In this document: positions 59,948 through 64,000 of the stretch, piece after piece | Position numbering within the stretch: the stretch's first letter is position 1 | Layout: every line of letters starts with the position of its first letter | Assembly (NCBI GenBank): GCA_039033855.1 | Contig: JBCCBV010000002.1 | Span: 245,535-309,534, forward strand | From: JBCCBV01 sp039033855 | GTDB lineage: Bacteria; Planctomycetota; Phycisphaerae; Phycisphaerales; Phycisphaeraceae | Reading direction: 5' to 3' | DNA length: 64,000 nucleotides | The notes under the pieces: model-generated | The model's database searches: none | Told to the model about the DNA's origin: nothing | The model's input: the letters and a program-made list of their open reading frames with translations, nothing else | Program-made: the position numbers and the translations under genes

Positions 59948-61609
59948 ATGGCCACGACCTCCCAAGCGACACCACCTTACGCACCCCCGCACGCCGGAGA
60001 AGACACGGCCGACCGCTGGGCCCGCCTCGACCACGCCCACGTCTGGCACCCGTTTACCGACATGCACCGCTGGCGCGAGCAACCGCCGCTCATCGTCGAC
60101 CGCGCCGAGGGCTTCGACCTCATCGACCCCAAGGGAAAACGCTACCTCGACGGCGTGTCGTCGCTGTGGTGCAACGTCCACGGCCACCGGCACCCGCACC
60201 TCGACCAGGCCATCCGCGACCAGCTCGACCGCGCCGCCCACACCACCCTGCTCGGCCTGGCGTCGCCGCCAAGCATCGAACTCGCCGCACGGCTGGTCGA
60301 TCTGGTGAACGCAAGGCTCGACCCGAATAACACCCAGCCGAACTGCCGGCTCGAACGCGTCTTCTACACCGACGCCGGCGCCACGGCCGTGGAGGTCGCC
60401 CTAAAAATGGCCGTCGGTTATTGGGCCCACCGCGGACACCCCCGCAAGCACCGGCTGATCGCCCTGGGCGGCGCGTACCACGGCGACACCGCCGGCTCGA
60501 TGTCCGTCGGCTTCAGCCCGCGCTTCCACGGGCCCTTCGAGTCCATGACCTTCGAAGTCCAGCGCATCGCCGCGCCCGATCCGCTGCGCTCCCCCGCCGC
60601 ACGCGACCAGCCCTGCCCCGCCGATGGCTGCGCCACCTGCACACATCTAGCGCACGCGCCAACACCAACCGATCCACTTCCGGGGGCGCTTCCGGGGGCG
60701 GGGGCGCTTCCGGGGAATCGCGTCTGGCCGAGCGAATGTCCGCGCAAGCAGCGGGCCATCCTCAACCACGCCGAGCAGGAGCTGCGGGCCGCGCTGACTC
60801 AAGACGACGGACGCGTCGCGGCCGTGGTGGTCGAACCGGTCATGCAAGGCGCCGCGGGCATGATCGCCCAGCCGCCGGGCTTCTTGCGCATGGTCCGCGC
60901 GCTCTGCGATGCGCACGGCGCCCTGCTGATCTGCGACGAGGTCGCCACCGGCTTCGGACGCACCGGCACCCTGTTCGCCTGCGAACACGAGAACGTCACC
61001 CCCGACATCCTCTGCCTGGCCAAGGGCCTGACCGGCGGATACCTGCCCCTGGCCGTGACGATGTGCACCGCCGAGGTCGAAGCCGCCTTCGCCGACCCGC
61101 AAGGCGACAACCGGCTCTACCACGGCCACACCTACACCGGCAACGCACTGGGCTGCGCCGTGGCGCTCGCTTCCCTCGACCTGTGGGAACCCCACCCCCG
61201 GAAGTCAGACGACGCATCGATTGGACTGCTGCCCGAAGCGCAACGCGCCTGGTCGCCGCCCGACCTGCTCCGGCACATCGAAGCCTCGGCCAATCTCCTC
61301 GCCGACAAACTCAACGCCTTGCGCGGCTGCCCGGCCGTGCTCGACGTCCGCCAGCGCGGCCTGATGATCGGCGTGGAGCTGGCGCCCTCGCCCAAAGCGC
61401 CCGACGCCCCCGAAAGCCCGGACGTCACGGGCCTGCCCGCGGCACCGAACAGCCCGGCCCAGCACGTCTGCCTGGCCCTGCTCGAACAAGGCGTCTGGCT
61501 GCGCCCGCTGGGCGACGTGGTGATCTTGATGCCCCCGCCCGCGATGGGCCACGACGACCTCGCCCGGATGTGCGACGCCGTGGTGGAACAGATTCTGAAG
61601 CTGTGCTAA
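59948..61609 (+). CDS. bioA: Adenosylmethionine-8-amino-7-oxononanoate aminotransferase
   Basis: A 553-residue PLP enzyme of biotin synthesis. HAHVWHPFTDMHRW at the start is the BioA signature. Others are ALGGAYHGDTAGSM near 177, LICDEVATGFGRTG near 328 and the Schiff-base Lys in LCLAKGLTGGYLPLAVTM near 358. It is longer than usual (about 430) through inserts: residues about 225-265 (CPADGCATCTHLAH..., with a TTCCGGGGGC repeat at 60677-60716), about 415-435 and about 478-500. The core motifs are intact. Other bio genes are not nearby. Confidence 0.93.
   Translation: MATTSQATPPYAPPHAGEDTADRWARLDHAHVWHPFTDMHRWREQPPLIVDRAEGFDLIDPKGKRYLDGVSSLWCNVHGHRHPHLDQAIRDQLDRAAHTTLLGLASPPSIELAARLVDLVNARLDPNNTQPNCRLERVFYTDAGATAVEVALKMAVGYWAHRGHPRKHRLIALGGAYHGDTAGSMSVGFSPRFHGPFESMTFEVQRIAAPDPLRSPAARDQPCPADGCATCTHLAHAPTPTDPLPGALPGAGALPGNRVWPSECPRKQRAILNHAEQELRAALTQDDGRVAAVVVEPVMQGAAGMIAQPPGFLRMVRALCDAHGALLICDEVATGFGRTGTLFACEHENVTPDILCLAKGLTGGYLPLAVTMCTAEVEAAFADPQGDNRLYHGHTYTGNALGCAVALASLDLWEPHPRKSDDASIGLLPEAQRAWSPPDLLRHIEASANLLADKLNALRGCPAVLDVRQRGLMIGVELAPSPKAPDAPESPDVTGLPAAPNSPAQHVCLALLEQGVWLRPLGDVVILMPPPAMGHDDLARMCDAVVEQILKLC
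60677..60716. repeat. TTCCGGGGGCG repeat inside bioA
   Basis: Three copies of TTCCGGGG with GGGGGCG spacers, in frame, coding LPGALPGAGALPG in a surface insert of BioA. Same family as the arrays in murJ. Confidence 0.75.
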
Positions 61610-61621
61610 CGAAAGCCTCCC

Positions 61622-62668
61622 TTACGGCTTCTGGAAACCGCTGCGCCAAAGCGCCTTCTCCTGGTCGTCCATCGTCCAGCCGCTATAGACCGCGGTTCCT
61701 CGGTAGTGGTCAGGCAATGCCGGCAAGCCACCGAGGCCGGCGTGAACGCCGCGTAGCCCATTACGCAGGTTCTCCACCTCCGGCTGGTGATACGCCACCC
61801 CTTCGTCCTCATAGGCGGGCAGCCCCAAGAGTACTTCGCACCCCGTGCCATCGGTTGCGCTCAGGATCTCACGTGTCCACTGTGACATGAGTCGTACATA
61901 AAACTTATCGAAGCGAATCGATGTGTCGTACATCATCACCGCCACTTGGTCGCACCGTTGAGCAACCTCTCGAAGGTACTCGGGCTCCCAGTGCACCTCG
62001 GGGTGCGGATGCCAAAGCGTGGGCGGGGGATACGCCGCAACCGATAGTTTTGCGCCGTCCGGCATCGCGGCACGAAGCTCCTCTAGAAGCTGCAGCATGT
62101 CAGTATTGCCGGTCGGCCAAGGCTCGACGTTGAGATGCACGCCCGCCAATCGTGGATGATCGTCCAGCAGCGCGGCCACGTCCGCCACGTAGGCCCGACG
62201 CCAAGCAGAATCGCCGGGCCGAACGTCGCGCTCAAGCACGCCGCCGATCCAGGGCCACACCCGCAGTCCGCCCACCCGTTCGGCCTGGTTGAGAAACTCG
62301 GCGACCGACTCTTCTCGATAAGGCGGGAGCGCGCCCACCGCCCGAGCCGGCGCCATATGCGGATACACATCGCGCATGCCCAGTGCCCGCCAACCCCTAA
62401 GCATGGCCTGCATGACTTCGGGGTCGCGATAGCGGTCCGCTTCCCCGGGCTCGCGGTTGCGGGCCAACCAGCCATCATCTGCAAACCAGGCGTGGCTCAG
62501 CCATACGGCGTTCTCGCCTCGGTCGTGGCGGCCGTCTACAACTAATCGCCCCGGGGACCACAGCCAGTAACCCAGCGGTACAAGCGCAAGCAGGACCGCC
62601 AGCAGGCCCACACGAATCCAACTACGACGCCCCTTTGGAAACCATTGCACCGTTTGAGCGTACCCCAT
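61622..62668 (-). CDS. GH18-like glycoside hydrolase-fold membrane-anchored protein
   Basis: A 348-residue protein with an N-terminal anchor (VGLLAVLLALVPLGYWLW near 20-37). A TIM-barrel-like domain follows: NAVWLSHAWFADDGW, GGLRVWPWIGGVL, LAGVHLNVEPWPTGN near 165, KLSVAAYPPPTLW and DQVAVMMYDTSIRF near 240. The LNVEP and MMYD strands occupy the places of the DxxDxDxE and MxYD motifs of GH18, with one acid kept. Activity is uncertain. Base composition is lower in GC than the neighbours. The family could also be a putative glycosidase without known substrate. Confidence 0.7.
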   Translation of the reverse strand: MGYAQTVQWFPKGRRSWIRVGLLAVLLALVPLGYWLWSPGRLVVDGRHDRGENAVWLSHAWFADDGWLARNREPGEADRYRDPEVMQAMLRGWRALGMRDVYPHMAPARAVGALPPYREESVAEFLNQAERVGGLRVWPWIGGVLERDVRPGDSAWRRAYVADVAALLDDHPRLAGVHLNVEPWPTGNTDMLQLLEELRAAMPDGAKLSVAAYPPPTLWHPHPEVHWEPEYLREVAQRCDQVAVMMYDTSIRFDKFYVRLMSQWTREILSATDGTGCEVLLGLPAYEDEGVAYHQPEVENLRNGLRGVHAGLGGLPALPDHYRGTAVYSGWTMDDQEKALWRSGFQKP

Positions 62669-62947
62669 GCACCCGGGTGGCCAAACCTGTGATTCGCGCT
62701 GCGGGAGGCCAGTCACCCTAGATCGCACTGGTCGGGCAGCAGGTCGTCGGGCGATCTGGCCGATGAACCCGCTGGGCAGGCCTCCGGCCCGGCCGAGGTC
62801 GTCGCGCCGTATGGCCCTCACGCCGGCCCCCGGTACGCTGCACAAGCGTGCAACCCCGCAAGGCTTGCGACGATCACCCCGCTCGAACCGGGGCCTCCCG
62901 CAATCACCAGGTCCTGTCGACGAGCCCGCGACGCAAACGAGGACGCC

Positions 62948-63784
62948 ATGAACACCACCCCCGATGCCCCCGACGCCGGCGAAGCCCAAAAGCAGTCCAC
63001 CGAGGTCTACGAGGCCGACCAGACCATCGAAGACTGGGCCGACCACTACTACCACCCCGTCGCCGTGCGCTATTACGACCGCGCGGTCCCCGCCATGCTC
63101 CGGCAGATGGGCGTCCAGCCCGACCAGCTCGTGCTCGACGCCGGCTGCGGCACCGGCGTCCACTCGCTCCGCACCGCGCGCTACGGCGCCCGGGTCGAGG
63201 CCATGGACATCTCCCACAACATGCTTAAGAACGCCCAGCAGCTCATCGAAAAAGAGGGCTACGGCAACCGCGTCACCTTCTCTCACCAGGACGTCACCGC
63301 CCTGACGTATGACGACGCCGCGTTCGACCACGCCTTCAACTGGGGCGTGCTCATCCACGTCGAAGCGTTCGAAAAAGGCCTCGACGAACTCGTCCGCGTC
63401 GTCAAGCCCGGCGGGTCCATCGCGCTCTACGTCACCAACAAGACCGCGCTCGACCACAAGGCCGAACGCCTGGCCCGCATCGTGCTCCGCAAGCCCGGCG
63501 TGCCCATGAAACAAACCCCCTTCGGCCCCGGAGCCACCTGGCCCATGAACGGCGCCGAGATCTACACCATGCAGGCCGACGCCAAGGCCATCTCCGCCTA
63601 CCTGGCCAAAACGCACGGCCTGACCCGCACCTTCCGCGGCATCGGCGAACTCACCGAAGCCCAGTGGCGCGTCAAAGGCCCCGCACGCCTGGCCCTGCAC
63701 CACGTCAACCGACTCGCCTACACCTACGGCCTGCCCGCCAGCCTGTCCGCCACCCAGGTGCTCGTGTTCAAGAAACCCGCCTGA
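62948..63784 (+). CDS. Class I SAM-dependent methyltransferase
   Basis: A 278-residue protein with the SAM loop VLDAGCGTGVHSLRTARYGARVEAMDISHNML near 65-95, followed by FDHAFNWGVLIHV and DELVRVVKPGGSIALYV. These are the motifs of the Methyltransf_11 type. The substrate is unknown; the C-terminal part (HGLTRTFRGIGELTEAQWRVKG) suggests a small-molecule or lipid methyltransferase. The 279-bp gap before it, divergent to the GH18-like gene, shows no other gene. Confidence 0.88.
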   Translation: MNTTPDAPDAGEAQKQSTEVYEADQTIEDWADHYYHPVAVRYYDRAVPAMLRQMGVQPDQLVLDAGCGTGVHSLRTARYGARVEAMDISHNMLKNAQQLIEKEGYGNRVTFSHQDVTALTYDDAAFDHAFNWGVLIHVEAFEKGLDELVRVVKPGGSIALYVTNKTALDHKAERLARIVLRKPGVPMKQTPFGPGATWPMNGAEIYTMQADAKAISAYLAKTHGLTRTFRGIGELTEAQWRVKGPARLALHHVNRLAYTYGLPASLSATQVLVFKKPA

Positions 63785-63925
63785 CCCCCCGGAAACCCCG
63801 GAAGCTGCGTCCGGCGATGCCTCCACACGAGCCGCGACCGTGAGGGTCTTTTGCGCCATGTCGTCTAAGGCTTGCGCCTTGGCGCAGTTGCGTCCACCGT
63901 AGGTCACCCGCCAAGGAGACCCACG

Positions 63926-64000
63926 ATGGAACGCGAACTGTTCACGCTGCTGCTGGCCGTGCTCGACCGCTTGCCCGAGGCCCGACGCCGGCCGGCCAAG
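63926..64000 (+). CDS. Start of a gene running out of the window
   Basis: ATG with AAGGAGA 7 bases upstream, then 25 open codons (MERELFTLLLAVLDRLPEAR...). Too short to identify. An opening of this kind is seen in some insertion-sequence transposases, but that is a guess. Confidence 0.5.
   Translation, partial: MERELFTLLLAVLDRLPEARRRPAK

Noticed and set aside
63926..64000. Calling the right-edge gene a transposase
   Set aside because: Only 25 codons visible and no terminal inverted repeat could be established.

Overview
The window reads as one contig piece from a high-GC, Gram-negative bacterium. It has lipid A synthesis (lpxB), a diaminopimelate-type peptidoglycan ligase (murE with a DNPR motif), a flippase (murJ), Lgt, a type IV pilus retraction ATPase, an H1-like lysine-rich protein and many long, poorly characterised envelope proteins. 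My best guess is a planctomycete of the Phycisphaerae type. That is inference from gene content and style, not from a marker gene. Coding density is high. Coupled genes often share an ATGA or GTGA stop/start overlap.

Layout. 1-3979 (+): end of a phage-tail-like module (partial unknown protein, tail-hub-like protein, holin-like protein), then a lipoprotein. 3995-9934 (-): CvpA-like protein, a degenerate GspE-like protein with a signal peptide, PilT and a small membrane protein. 10054-12312 (+): glycogen debranching enzyme. 12471-18441: a CI/LexA-like self-cleaving repressor (-), divergent from a tightly overlapping six-gene operon (+) of two-HTH regulator, ABC-class ATPase, GNAT acyltransferase, ParB-like protein, small terminase and large terminase. 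18528-22330: MshEN-domain protein, SH3-like periplasmic protein and a subtilisin-like protein. 22342-28467: dapA, a DUF6115-like protein, tilS, rsfS, rpsU, two TPR-like membrane proteins and a SCO1 protein. 28544-35820: ABC-2 permease, glycosyltransferase, GDP-mannose 3,5-epimerase-like protein, murJ and murE. 35910-46681: a conserved unknown, a membrane FKBP, an OppA-OppB pair, lgt, RNase R, a YlbF-family protein and a secreted unknown. 46794-53366: leucyl aminopeptidase and an RND efflux pair. 53364-53714: an intergenic repeat cluster, followed by tRNA-Leu(CAA). 53918-64000: a lower-GC unknown, an SGNH lipoprotein, lpxB, the H1-like protein, a GT2/GT39 lipid-linked sugar operon, bioA, a GH18-like protein, a methyltransferase and the start of one more gene.

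The most interesting part is 12.4-18.4 kb. It holds a repressor of the SOS-inducible type facing an operon that ends in a complete-looking terminase. Between the regulator and the terminase sits an ABC ATPase + GNAT + ParB-like trio that I think is a DNA-modification or DNA-marking unit. No capsid or portal genes follow it, but tail-like genes lie 10 kb away at the window's left edge with chromosomal genes in between. This suggests a split, domesticated phage or gene-transfer-agent-like element, or a decayed prophage. The second theme is repeats: a TTCCGGGGG-type short repeat is scattered through the window in genes and between them, and several genes carry short AT-richer patches built on an 18-nt imperfect palindrome.
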